From Capsicum annuum (lineage: Eukaryota; Streptophyta; Magnoliopsida; Solanales; Solanaceae), in assembly GCF_002878395.1 (NCBI RefSeq), contig NC_061115.1, forward strand, positions 157,709,670-157,773,669: 64,000 nt of DNA, in the 5' to 3' direction. The notes beneath the pieces were generated by a model that worked only from the letters and a program-made list of their open reading frames with translations, was not told the DNA's origin and did not search any database. Position 1 is the stretch's first letter; every line of letters starts with the position of its first letter. The position numbers were made by a program, and so were the translations under genes. Positions 36,937 to 48,217 of this stretch are shown one piece after another.

Positions 36937-37058
36937 ATGAAAATTATTCCAATCAATAATATTCACAAAATATATAATATAAAAATAAATAAGTACGCAC
37001 GTATTTATTATTTAGTAAACTTACCGCGCATAATCCGCACGGTGAGAAGCCCAAAGTA
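36937..37058 (+). pseudogene. Truncated start of the next pararetrovirus ORF
   Basis: An ATG 2 nt after the previous stop opens a 40-codon frame. The first 20 codons keep the A-rich viral composition; from about 36996 the sequence changes to less A-rich host-like DNA. I infer the virus fragment breaks here, at the start of what may have been the capsid ORF. Confidence 0.4.
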
Positions 37059-39280
37059 AGGGATTCGCAGAGGTTCCTAAGCTAAATCCTCATAAGACTC
37101 TTTGTAGCTTAGTATTTTGGGTAAGGAATCGATTTTATTTTCTGGTGGTGAAAAGGATTTCGATGACTCATAGTTCGATTTGCTGCCCGAAAAAAGGTAA
37201 ACCCCTTTTGCTCTTCTCTCTTGGGTTTTCTTATTTAGAGATTTTGGTTATTATTTTCATAGTGCTAAGGGTGTTTTCTAAACTTTAGATTATCATTTTG
37301 TTGTAGTTTGTAGTAACTCTCGAACTTGTTTGAGAGAATTAGGTTATTTGTGTTGAAGGTTGAGGGTTTTGAGTGCAATGTTGTGGCCATGTCATTTGCT
37401 GGCAGTGTTTAGGTTCTTATCAATTCGATTATTATTTGGTTGCCGTTATTGGAATCTCACGATTAGTGGGAGAATGATTTCTTCTTTTTGACGTTGATTA
37501 GTATCTCTTTCGTGGGTCTTGTTTACTCTTCATTATTAAATTCTAGTTTAAGAATATAGTGATGTCTATGTTATTTCACTTTTGTTGTTTGCCCATGCTG
37601 TTGTCGTTCTACATAATTGTGCTATATTGATGTTGGTTAATCTGATCAAACCTTTGGGTTATGTGCCTTCTTGGATTTAACTTGCCGAAGAGCATATTGT
37701 TTGCTTCTTTTTATCTTTTTTGGCTGGAGAATAAATTTAAGGAATTTATTTTTCTCCCTATTTTGATGCTAGTATGTGCCTCTCTTCGATTTCATATATT
37801 CAGTTCATAAGTGTTGTTGGATTCATAATATCCAAAGAACCCGTGAACTAGATAATTAATACGAGTGGTTCAGCTGAGGATTCCTTAATGACCTCTTGAC
37901 TTATGGTTCAACATAAGGAGAGGAAGAAGCTGATTCAAAGCTATTGTTATTTGTCTTGAGTGTTGTAAACCTGAAAGTCTTTTCATTTACTGTATTTTGA
38001 GGCTTTATTAAAAGTATAATTGGGTTGTTGTGTTTAGTCCCTTTCTTGGTAATGCTATAATTTTGAACTTGCAGAATTTTGAAAAATTTTCCTTAGAATT
38101 TCATAAGAGCTGAATGGTGGGTCCTTTTGGTGTAATTTGGATTTATTTTTGCCTAATAATCATCAATGTCTTGGTATCCAAATAGAAGTTGACTTTGTTT
38201 AGATCTTTTATTTTCATTGATAAAATACATCTTGAACACTAAGATTATATTTTTGGAAGAGTTTTGTCCGGTTAAATCAAAACAAGAATATATATATTTG
38301 TGAGATCCTTTCTATTTGTTTTGATTCCATTTTTAACAATGTTTCCTAGATTCAATCATGTGTTGCTTTTACTTGAGTTTAAAAGTACTTTACTAATTCT
38401 CATCTCTTTTGTTGCATGAAACCCTTATTGGTTGAGTCCAATGGACTCCCCTCTTGCATTTCCTTCGAGTCCAATGCCATGCCAAAGTCTCCAACGGACT
38501 GATTTGCAGCGGTATACATCAAAACACAGTGGTATACTTACAAATATACAAGAAAATGAGGCAAAATAAGGCTGGTATACAAGCATTATACAACTGATAT
38601 ATGCAGCAGGAAATTGGACCAAAGTCCATACATATTTAGCCCAAGATCTTGGCAAATTCAAAATGGGCTAGATAATGGGCCCAAACTTCAACTTTCTTTA
38701 TTTATTCTTCCAAATTCATACTTGATTTATGGTGTTTGTAATTAATTCTTAAATTGGGTTAAATTTAAATAAATTCTCCTTCAATTTGTCATTTTGTTTT
38801 ATCTTAGTATTTTTTTTTATATTTATTTGTTTAGCACATTTTAGAGTTAAATAAAAGGAAGTTTTTTTTTCATGTTTACTCCTAAAATGAACTTTTAAAA
38901 GATCAAAAAACGATATTCACTTTTGTTCATGTGTTAAATTAGTTCAATTAAGTTAAAAGAATTCTCTTCAAACATAAAAAGTCCACTTTTCTTGTAAAAA
39001 TAAAAAATCTTGGAATATTTCATAACTTGTTTAAATTGGTGTTTTTCTTTAAAAAATCGTTTTCCTCAAATAAATGGTTTATTTGTAGTAAAAATCATTT
39101 TCCTTTTGCTTCCATGAATATAATTTGTTTTCTCTTCAAATTGAAAAAAATTGAATTTAGTTCAACGTTCCTGTCAAAAGAATTGCTTATGTTAAATGAA
39201 CTATTTTTTCATCCGAGTGAAATGAATGCCATGTTGGCAAAAGAATTTAAGATCTTACAAAGTTATCATATTTTTGTAAA
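36997..39280. other. Unassigned DNA, no gene recognised
   Basis: Balanced, T-rich sequence without a convincing ORF. It resembles intron or UTR sequence in composition, and a GT following AAAAAAG at about 37197 could be a splice donor, but no exon can be named. A block at 38500-38650 repeats the word GTATAC five times. Confidence 0.4.
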
Positions 39281-39526
39281 GAAAAAATTACAGAAAGTAG
39301 CATATTTAAGACTATAATTACACTAAATAGCAATACTTTTGTAAAATTACAGTTTATAGTAAGATTAACATTATTTTACTCATTAATTAGGTAAGTTCAT
39401 ATTTTACTCTCACCATTTTATATTTTTCTATTTTCACTTCACCATTTCACCTCACCCAAATATAGTCATATCTTTTATCTTTTTTTTTTCATCTTATTTT
39501 TTTTATCATTTATTTTTTTATTTTCA

Positions 39527-39558
<32 letters not shown>

Positions 39559-41257
39559 TTTTTTTCGTTTTCATTTTTTTATTTTTTTATTTGTTTTCTT
39601 TTTTTTTTCTTTTTCATATTTGAAAATAATTATCTCTATGATCTTCAAGATTTCAAAATAAAACATGTCTTTCACTCTCTTATCTCTATACCTTTTATAT
39701 TGTTAGTTTTTTTTCATCTTATTTTTTTATCATTTAATTTTTTTATTTTTTATTTTTTTCTTTCCACTTTGTTTTCTCTCTTCTATTTCTCTTTTTTTTT
39801 TCCTTTTTCATTTTCTTTTTTTTCCTTTCTCATATCTTATTTTATTTTATGTTTTTTTTCTTTTATATTTACACTTCTATTTCTCTTTCTTCCTTTTTTT
39901 TCTTTTTCACTTCTCTTTTTTCTATTTTTTATTTTTATTTTTATTTTCTTTCCGTTTTTTTACTCTTCTATCTCTAACTTTTATTTTTTAAAAAGATAAA
40001 TTTGTATATCACATATACATGTTCAAAAAACATACAAAATACATAGTCATACAGATCTGGATATGCATTTACAGTATAAAACATACATATGTATTTATGA
40101 AATGCATATGATATTCATATTAAACAGTAACAAACATAACTATACTATATATCTTCATATGTATTTGCGAAATACAAAGGTGACTCATATAAAATAAGAA
40201 TACACATATAAATCAGGTATGCATTATGTAAATACATATGTAGAGCTACATGTATTTTATACGGTATTGAATTTATCTTTGAACTGTACATACTATGTCA
40301 TTCTAGAGGGTAGCATTTGTACTTATTTGTTTTCTTTTACTATTTTAAGATATGTATATGTATTTTTTTACTACCTATATGTATATGTATATAATTGTCA
40401 TTTTTGTTATAGAGATTTTGGGTCCTATATGTTTATATATACATGTGAGTCAGATATGTATTTCTGTAAATTCATATGTAGATATATATGTATGTTTTTT
40501 TTATCGTAAATACATATGCAGATCTGTATGTATATTTATTTTATATATTTCTTGAATATGCATATATGATATAGATATTTGTCTTTTAAAAATAAAAGAC
40601 AGAGATAGAAGAGTAAAAAAAAAGAAAAAATAGAAAAACGAAAAACGAAAAAATAAAAATCCAAAAAAAAAGAAGTGTAAAAAGAAAAAAAAGAAGAAAG
40701 AGAAATAGAAATTAGAAATAGAAGTGTAAAAACAAAAGAGAAAAAAATAAAAAATAACAAAAAGAAAACGAAAAAAATATAAGAAAAGGAAAAAAAGAAA
40801 AAAGAAAAAAGAAATAAAAAAGGAAAAAACGAAAAATAAAAAAGAGAAGTAGAAGAGAAAAAATAAAGTGGAAAGAAAAAATGATAAAGCAAAAAAATTA
40901 AAATAATAAAAAAATGAAAAACTAACAAGAAAAAATAATTAGAGATATAAGAGAATGATATTTTGAAATTTTAAAGGTCATAGAAATAATAATCTTCATA
41001 GTTGAGTTTGATTTGAAAAAGAATCTACTAATTTAAATAAGAGTAATTTATAGAAATTTAATTAGATGAGATAATTATTCCTTATTTAACTCAACTAATT
41101 TGAGTAAAAGAAGGGAAGTAAATCTTATTGTATATGTATTTGTATAGCAACAGTTTACTTAACTACAAAATACAATTTGCTATTTTTCGTAATTATGAAA
41201 CTGTTGCTAAGAAAGTTACAATTAAGAATCTATAGTTGCTATTTCTGAAATTTTTTC
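39281..41257. mobile_element. Fold-back (MULE-like, non-autonomous) element
   Basis: Long imperfect inverted repeats. The left arm (39281 to about 40030) is pyrimidine-rich and the right arm (about 40540-41257) is its purine-rich complement, with matching landmarks in the same order: ACTCTTCTATCTCT, TTTCCACTTT, ATCTCTA..ATTATT and a terminal GAAAAAATTACAGAAAGTAGCA facing GAAAAAATTTCAGAAATAGCA. The roughly 500-bp centre is full of ATGTATTT and ATACATATG words. The termini look like MULE ends. Flanking 9-bp sites match at only six bases, so the target duplication is degraded or the edge is slightly off. No transposase is present. Confidence 0.65.
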
Positions 41258-41970
41258 GCTTTTAAAACTAGTCATTTTTATATGTCAGTCCAATTATCTT
41301 TTGGTCAATCGTTTTTTAACGGACGCTCTTGAGTGCTTTAAAAATCTTCTCAAGATGTTACCTAACTTTTTACCCATCTTCTCTAATTTTTAGAATTTGT
41401 ATCTGTTTTCAAGTCTTTAAAATATTTTTAGTTTTTCTTGATATTTTCTCAAAAAAATCAAGTGGCGACTCTATAATTTTTTAAATTATTTTGAACTTTT
41501 CTTTAAAGTTTTGAAATAGTTTAGATGGTCGAACAATAATATTTTCCAACCCTTCAAACAGAAAAGGGATAAAACAGGCGAATCCAAAATTTTCCAGTTA
41601 GGAGGCTCAAGAATAAAAATTTAGTTTAGGGAGTTGAACTCAGAACTTCAAATTGAATTTTGAAGCCCCACAGACATTGCCCAATACAGTTATTCTATAC
41701 AACAGAAATTCCAAGGCATAAAAGGCAATGTGAATTCATAAGACAAGCAGCTAAAAAAAAAAAAGCATATATTATCAATACAAAAAGAATAATTTTTGAA
41801 AGGAATATCCAACTATATGGACAAAACTCTGAATCAAATTATCAATATTAGCACTCTCATATTTTTTTCAGCAGAGTCACTCCATCGCTACAGCTGATAT
41901 CTTTTGAAATTAATATTTTCTCGTGCATGCACGAACCTTATTACATATCAAGATAAACAAAGCAACTATT
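41258..41970. other. Unassigned DNA, possible TAT/Ogre LTR relic
   Basis: AGTGGCGACTCTATAATTTT near 41460 and CTCTTGAGTGCTTTAAAAAT near 41327 are words common in TAT-type LTRs of nightshades, from memory. No gene seen; a 63-codon ORF at 41660-41851 is unremarkable. Confidence 0.3.
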
Positions 41971-41975
41971 TAGTA

Positions 41976-42224
41976 CTCCCTCAATTTAAAAACAAATGAC
42001 CTATTTTGACTGAACATAGAGTTTAAGAAAATAACGAAGACTTTTGAATCTTGTGGTCTCAAATTAAAGTTGTGTCAAACGTACCAAAATGTTCTTTAAT
42101 CTTGTGGTCCTAAACATGACATGTGAAAAGTTAGAATTAAAGTATTGCCAAAAATGGAAAGGATCATTCTTTTCTAAACAAACTAAAAAGAAAAGTAAGT
42201 CATTTTTTTTTTAAACGGAAAAAG
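41976..42224. mobile_element. MITE of 249 bp with 5-bp flanking repeat
   Basis: Starts CTCCCTCAATTTAAAAACAA and ends TTTTTTTTTAAACGGAAAAAG, which is inverted CTTTTTCCGTTTAAAAAAAA. The terminal inverted repeats extend about 35 bp with mismatches. TAGTA flanks both sides (41971-41975, 42225-42229). No coding capacity. The CTCCCT-type terminus is common among small plant transposons. Confidence 0.65.
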
Positions 42225-42439
42225 TAGTAAAACAAAAAAGAGATTAAGCATATATGTCAATGATGAGGCACATGACCAACAAGTCACCAAATTTGTGATC
42301 AATGGCCCAACATTACAGCTTTCTTGAGGAATTTCTGTTTATGGGGAGGAGAGGAAACTGATCACTTAAGAGATGGTCAACCGATCATATATAAAATAAC
42401 ACATAGAAACAGACGAGAAACTACAACAAGATAACTAAT

Positions 42440-42930
42440 ATTTGAAAAATTAGAACAATACGATTAAACCTACGTTATAAGAAAATTCTTTAAAGCCCGA
42501 CCAAACATTCATCAACCACCTGTAAACTACAACGAAATAATACGATAATAGACATATGAGAATAGAACAATTAAACCTAAAGCAATATGCAAATACAAAT
42601 ATGAGAACAGTACAATTAAAACTAACATTTACATAAAAATTGCTCAAAGCACATCCAGATATGAGAACAGTACAATTAAAACTAATCTTTACATAAAAAT
42701 TGATCAAAGATCATCTACCATCTGTAAACAACAACAAAATAAAATGATAATAGAGATATCAGAACAACACCACTAAATCTAACTTTTACATGAAAATTTC
42801 TCAAAGCTCATCTACCACCTGTAACTAGACTGAAAGCAATACAATAAGAGAGATATTGGAATAATACAATTAAACCTAACCTTCACATAAAAATTTCTCA
42901 ACGTACACCATTTACCAATTGTATTAATAT
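42440..42930. repeat. Tandem repeat of about 110 bp with an internal 60-bp duplication
   Basis: CCACCTGTAAACTACAAC-like words recur at about 42519, 42717 and 42826. ACAATTAAACCTAAC-like words, followed by TACATAAAAATT(G/T)CTCAA, recur about five times. Positions 42601-42660 and 42661-42720 are successive 60-bp copies that align without gaps. Confidence 0.75.
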
Positions 42931-43387
42931 AGATAGATAATATAAAGGCCTAAAAAAATACACACGAAAAAAAATAGAATTTCCATTATACGTAGGCTGC
43001 TGTATTTCATCTACTATTTTAGAGATTTTATTCATCAAATAAACCTATTATATATGGAGTATTAAGGACGAAATATGTTTCCCCACGTGGAATTTAATAA
43101 TAAAAACCTTTTTTTTATTTGGAAAAATGTACCAACCTTTTTTCATTTGGGAAAAAAGTCATACAGAGAACAAAAACACAACTAACAAAATATTACCATG
43201 ATTTAGGAATTCAACTATAAGTAGAAATCCTTTTCCATTCAATTTTTATATATTTATTAAAGTCAATAATTCATATTATAAATGTCACCATCCGAATCAG
43301 GGCCTGGTTGTGACGGGTATTTCAAGTTCACCGAGGACCGGAGACTACTCCCTTTGTTCGCAAAACAGAACACAATACCGTTAACAA

Positions 43388-43539
43388 TGTTAGCCCATAT
43401 GTTATTGGGCCTTTAGTTTATGGACCTTTAGGTTATTGGCTATGTATATATAGCCTACTCTTGTTTTAGTTAGTTTTATGTTTTTCAGATTATATTGTAA
43501 ACCTTAGCCTTTCTTCCCTTCAATAAAGTTCTATTAACA
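43388..43539 (+). repeat. Copia 5' LTR, 152 bp
   Basis: TGTTAGCCC...TTAACA. Contains a TATA box (TATATATA, 43445-43452) and a polyadenylation signal AATAAA (43522-43527), so promoter, R and terminator all fit in 152 bp. Confidence 0.95.
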
Positions 43540-43551
43540 TGGTATCAAAGC
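43540..43551 (+). promoter_or_regulatory. Copia primer binding site
   Basis: TGGTATCAAAGC starts at the base after the LTR. One mismatch to the typical initiator-Met site TGGTATCAGAGC. Confidence 0.88.
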
Positions 43552-43643
43552 TAGTTCGATCCATGTCCTTTGATTTGTTGGTTGAAGATTTTGTAGCAGG
43601 CACCTACTGCGCGGATTGAACTCCGCGGTGAGTTCGCTGGGGG

Positions 43644-43692
43644 GTACGGGGGGCAGCGCGCCCCCGTACGGGGTTCGGGGCGGAGCCTCGAA
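43644..43692 (+). other. GC-rich double hairpin in copia leader
   Basis: Two adjacent stem-loops in the untranslated leader: 43644-43669 (9-bp stem GTACGGGGG/CCCCCGTAC, 8-nt loop containing GCGCG) and 43674-43692 (7-bp stem TTCGGGG/CCTCGAA with one G-U pair). They lie between the primer site and gag, where retroelements keep dimerisation and packaging signals. Function is inference. Confidence 0.55.
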
Positions 43693-43899
43693 TTTTTTTT
43701 TTGAGGTGCTGCTGTATTCGTTTGCTATTTTCGTTGGGTTTTTTGGTTGGATTGATTCGTTGCTGTCTTCGTTTGCTGTCTGGTATTGTTCGTCTTTCGT
43801 TCTTTTGCTTGCTGCCATTGTTGTTCGTTCGGAATTGTTCAACCTAGGGTTTTGCATCTTTTTGTTTTTTTGAATTGTTTGTGTGTTGCTGTGTTTACA

Positions 43900-46800
43900 A
43901 TGACTGGAAAGGATGATTCTCTCCAGTCCATTAGTACTCAATTAGATGGTAAGAACTATGCCTATTGGAGTTATGTCATGAAGAATTTTCTTCGTGGGAA
44001 GAATATGTGGGGTTATATCACTGGAGTAAAACCAAGACCTATCGATGATAAAACTGAAAATTTTGATTTGTTGGTGGACTTATGGGAAACTAATAACTCC
44101 AAGATTGTCACTTGGATCAACAATTCTGTAACTCAGTCAATTGGTATGCAATTGGCTAAGTATGACTCAGCAAAGGAGGTCTGGGATCATTTGGAAAGAC
44201 TGTACACTCAGTCTAATTTTGCTAAGCAGTACCAGTTGGAGTATGATATCCGTGCTCTTCAACAGCATGATCTCAGTATTCAAGATTTTTATGCTGCCAT
44301 GTCGGATTTGTGGGATCAATTGGCACTTACTGAATCTGCAGAGTTAAAAGGTTTTGGGCCGTACATTGCTAGACGGGAAGAGCAACGCTTGGTTTAGTTT
44401 TTGATGGCACTACGTTCTGACTTTGAGGGCCTACGTGGAACAATCCTTCATCGATCTCCCCTCCCTACTGTTGATTCTGTGGTTCATGAACTGATTACAG
44501 AGGAGACTCGTATCAAGTCTCAAGTGGATAAAGGGTCTAAAGTAACTACTACTCCTGTCGTGTTTGCTGCTTCAACTGATCAGTCTAGGCCACCACGTAC
44601 TCAGACTCGACAATCTCCTAAAGTTGCATTTGATGAGTGTGCATTCTGCAAACAGAAAAATCATTGGAAGGCTCAGTGTCCGTTGTTACTTAACAAGGTC
44701 AAACAGCCTCAATCTGGGCAGCAACAGAAATATGGGCAGCAAAAGTATCCGTCACGCCCTCGTCCTCCACAGTTCGCTGCTGCTGCACCATCTGTAGATG
44801 TTGAGTCTGTTAGCACTATGCCACCTTCTGCGTTGGATCCCCAGGTTTTCGAACAGTTCAGACAGTTCTTCGTTTCTAATCCTACGGCCATGTCAGCATC
44901 TATGTCTCATTCGGGTTCAGTTTCTTCTAGTACCTCAGGTATTCCTTCCTCCTTGTGGATATTGGATTCTGGTGCGTCTCATCACATGTCCCCTCATTTG
45001 TCATCGTTTGGTTCTTTGTCACCCATTTCACCAATCTCTGTTATGTCCGCGAGTGCTGTACCTATGTCAGTCGAGGGTGTTGGTTCTGTTACTACCCCTC
45101 ACATTGTCCTCTCTGATGTTTATTACATTCCCAAACTTGCTTTAAATCTTGTTTCGGTCAGTCAGTTGTGTAAGGCTGGTAATTGGGTGTTTTTTTCTGA
45201 TTCTGTTTATGTTATACAGGACCAACACACTCAGAGGGTGATTGGGACCGGCCGTAGGTTGGGGGAACTCTATGTCTTGGAGAATCTCAAAGTGTCTGTA
45301 GTTGCTGCCTCTAGCATAGATTTATCTTCTTTTCGTTTGAGTCCTTTGTCTTCTCAGTTTTATCTTTGGCATTCCAGATTAGGACATGTGTCAGTTTCAC
45401 GTTTACGTTTTTTGGTCTCTAGTGGTGCTTTGGGTCATGTGAACACTAGTGATATTTCAGATTGTAGTGGTTGTAAACTGGCAAAATTTTCTGCCTTACC
45501 GTTTAATAAAAGTGTGTCTTATTCTGTTGCTCCTTTTGATATTATTCATTCTGATGTATGGGGACCAGCGCCAGTATCCACTAAGGGTGGATCGACCTAT
45601 TATGTTTCGTTTATAGATGACTATACTCGTTATACCTGGGTGTATCTTATGAAACGCAGATCTGATTTCTTTGGCATTTACAACAACTTTAGAGCCCTTG
45701 TTAAAACACAACATTCGGCTGTGATAAAGTGTTTCAGGTGTGACTTAGGGGGTGAATATACCTCTAATGACTTCACTCAGTTACTTGCCTCTGATGGTAC
45801 CATACACCAGTCATCTTGTACCGACACTCCTGAGCAGAACGGTCTGGCAGAAAGAAAACATCGTCATATTGTTGAGACAGCACGCTCTTTACTTTTGTCT
45901 GCAGAGGTTCCTAGTATTTTTTGGGGAGAAGCAGTTCTAACTGCTGTATATGTGATTAATCGTATTCCTACTGCATTGACTTCAGGGATGTCTCCGTTTG
46001 AGAAACTATATGGTCACCCGCCGAATTATTCTGCATTACGAGTTTTTGGATGTACTTGCTTTGTTCTTCGTCCTCATGTTGAACGAAATAAGTTAGGGTC
46101 AAAATCAGCTATATGTGTGTTTTTGGGGTATGGTATTGGACAAAAAGGATATCGTTGCTATGATCCTGTAAGTCAGAAATTATATGTTTCACGACATGTC
46201 ACTTTTTTGGAACATATTCCTTTTTATTCCATTCCAGCTAAAACCCATGATGTGACAAAGTCAGATATTCGGTTTATTGATCCCTTTGGGATTGACATAG
46301 AGGTTCCAGTTCCGGATTCATCCATGCCTTCTGGTGTGCCACCTGATAGTGCTTCAGCCTCGCCTGTGCCTGAGTTTGCTCCTTCGACTGTTGAGACTGG
46401 AGACCCACCACCTCTGAGGAGGTCTACTCGACCTTGTAAGTCCACCAAACTGCCATATTTTCACTATTCTACATATTCAGCCTCATTTGCTTCCTTTATT
46501 GCAAACATACATCATTTGTCTGAACCTGAGTCGTATAGAGAGGCTGTGTCTGATCCTCTTTGGCAGAATGCTATGGCTGAGGAACTTGCTGCTCTTCATC
46601 ATACACATACATGGGATTTGGTTACTCTCCCACCTGGTAAGCATGCGATTGGTTGTCGATGGGTGTATAAGATAAAAACAAAATCTGATGGGTCTGTTGA
46701 GCGATACAAGGCAAGACTTGTGGCAAAAGGGTATTCACAACAATATGGTATGGATTATGAGGAGACTTTTTCCCCCGTAGCAAAGATGACGACTGTTCGC

Positions 46801-48052
46801 ACTATGATTGCTGTTGCATCCGTTCGACAGTGGAAGATATTTCAGATGGATGTCAAGAATGCTTTTTTGAATGGTGATCTCCACGCGGAAGTTTTATATG
46901 ACTCCTCCCCCAGGTATTGACCACCAGCCAGGTGAAGTTTGTCGGCTTCGAAAAGCTTTATATGGTCTCAAACAAGCCCCTCGTGCTTGGTTTGAGAAAT
47001 TCTCCACTGTTATTACTTCCCTTGGATTTGTCCCGAGTAACCATGATTCAGCATTGTTTGTTAGATGTACAAGTGCAGGGCGAATTCTATTGTCCTTATA
47101 TGTAGATGATATGATTATTACTGGTGATGATCATAGTGGTATTGAGTTATTGAAGCATGATTTGGCTCATCGATTTGCAATGAAGGACTTGGGCTTGCTG
47201 CGTTATTTTCTGGGTATTGAGGTGGCTCAGTCTAAGAAAGGGTATCTTCTTTCTCAGACTAAGTATATATCTGACTTGTTTACACGGGCGCGTCTTTCTG
47301 ACAACAGGACTGTAGATACTCCCCTTGAAATCAATGCACGTTACTCTCCTAGTGATGGTGTTCCATTATCAGATCCGAGTCTTTATCGGACTATTGTGGG
47401 TAGTTTGGTTTACCTTACGGTTACTCGTCCAGATATAGCACATGCAGTTCATGTTGTTAGCCAGTTTGTTACTGCTCCTACTTCTGTGCACTGGGGAGCT
47501 GTACTTCGTATTCTAAGGTATCTTCGTGGCACTCAGTTTCAGAATCTCTTGTTTCCCTCGACGTTATCTCTCGAGTTGCGAGCCTATAGTGATGCTGATT
47601 GGGATGGAGATCGCAATGATCGTAAATCCACCACTGGTTTTTGTGTGTTTCTTGGAGACTCTTTAATCTCGTGGAAGAGCAAGAAACAAGATGTTGTCTC
47701 TAGATCTTCCACGGAGGCTGAGTATCGTGCTATGGCTGTGACTACATGTGAGATTATTTGGTTACGTTGGCTTCTTGCAGATATGGGGGTTCACATTTCT
47801 ATGCCTACTCCCCTGCATTGTGATAACAAAAGTGCGGTACAAATTGCAAAGAATTCTGTCTTCCATGAGCGTACGAAGCACATTGAGATTGATTGTCACT
47901 TCGCCCGTCATCATTTACAGCTCGGGACCATATCGCTTCCTTTTGTTCCATCGTCTTTGCAGATTGCTGACCTTTTTACGAAGGCTCAGTCGGCATCTCG
48001 ATTTCATTTTTTGTGTGACAAACTCTCAATGCTTATTGCTGTTGCATTGTGA
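43900..48052 (+). pseudogene. Copia gag-pol polyprotein, one stop and one frameshift
   Basis: The start ATG at 43900 opens the gag domain (QLDGKNYAYWSYVMKNFLRG). An in-frame TAG at 44395-44397 interrupts it; the same frame continues for 840 codons. Zinc knuckle CAFCKQKNHWKAQC at about 44638-44679 is complete. Protease WILDSGASHHM, Asp at 44965. Integrase: the HHCC part (YLWHSRLGH...CSGCKLAK) at about 45360-45500, then IHSDVWG, RCDLGGEYTS and PEQNGLAERKH give the DDE triad. RT begins near 46590; an extra T in TTTT at 46892-46895 shifts the frame, which resumes in the frame ending at 48052. YVDD at 47099-47110. RNase H has AYSDADWDGD, SSTEAEYRA and LHCDNKSA. All catalytic residues are present; only the two lesions disable it. 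Confidence 0.93.
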
Positions 48053-48056
48053 GTTT

Positions 48057-48065
48057 GAGGGGGGA
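48057..48065 (+). promoter_or_regulatory. Copia polypurine tract
   Basis: GAGGGGGGA directly before the 3' LTR, primer for plus-strand DNA. Confidence 0.9.
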
Positions 48066-48217
48066 TGTTAGCCCATATGTTATTGGGCCTTTAGTTTATG
48101 GACCTTTAGGTTATTGGCTATGTATATATAGCCTACTCTTGTTTTAGTTAGTTTTATGCTTTTCAGATTATATTGTAAACCTTAGCCTTTCTTCCCTTCA
48201 ATAAAGTTCTATTAACA
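48066..48217 (+). repeat. Copia 3' LTR, 152 bp
   Basis: Same length as the 5' LTR with a single base difference. Confidence 0.95.

Larger units (their letters stand above)
30616..36996 (+). mobile_element. Endogenous pararetrovirus fragment (Caulimoviridae, solendovirus-like)
   Basis: About 6.4 kb whose plus strand is strikingly A-rich, unlike its neighbours, as caulimovirid coding strands are. Order on the plus strand: movement protein (N-terminus missing), retropepsin-like domain 1, retropepsin domain 2, RT with YIDD, RNase H, a viroplasmin-like ORF, an intergenic promoter, a leader, small ORFs, then the first codons of another ORF. This is a circularly permuted linear piece of a roughly 7-8 kb circular genome lacking the capsid gene. 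No integrase or LTR is seen. Frames carry many stops and frameshifts. The family call is firm; the genus (Solendovirus, hosted by Solanaceae) is inference. Confidence 0.85.
43388..48217 (+). mobile_element. Ty1/copia retrotransposon, complete, near-identical LTRs
   Basis: 4830 bp, TSD AACAA at 43383-43387 and 48218-48222. LTRs are only 152 bp each and differ at one site (T in the left, C in the right, in TTTTATG(T/C)TTTTCAG). The primer site abuts the 5' LTR and a polypurine tract precedes the 3' LTR. A single gag-pol frame spans 43900-48052, broken once by TAG and once by a +1 T. Order protease, integrase, RT, RNase H defines Pseudoviridae (copia). It is the youngest-looking element here. 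Confidence 0.95.

Noticed and set aside
39700..40928. Long Phe/Leu-rich ORFs on both strands
   Set aside because: They are translations of polypyrimidine tracts in the fold-back arms; the encoded hydrophobic strings are composition artefacts and not membrane proteins.
43534..43941. 135-codon minus-strand ORF
   Set aside because: Antisense to the copia leader and gag start; no motif.
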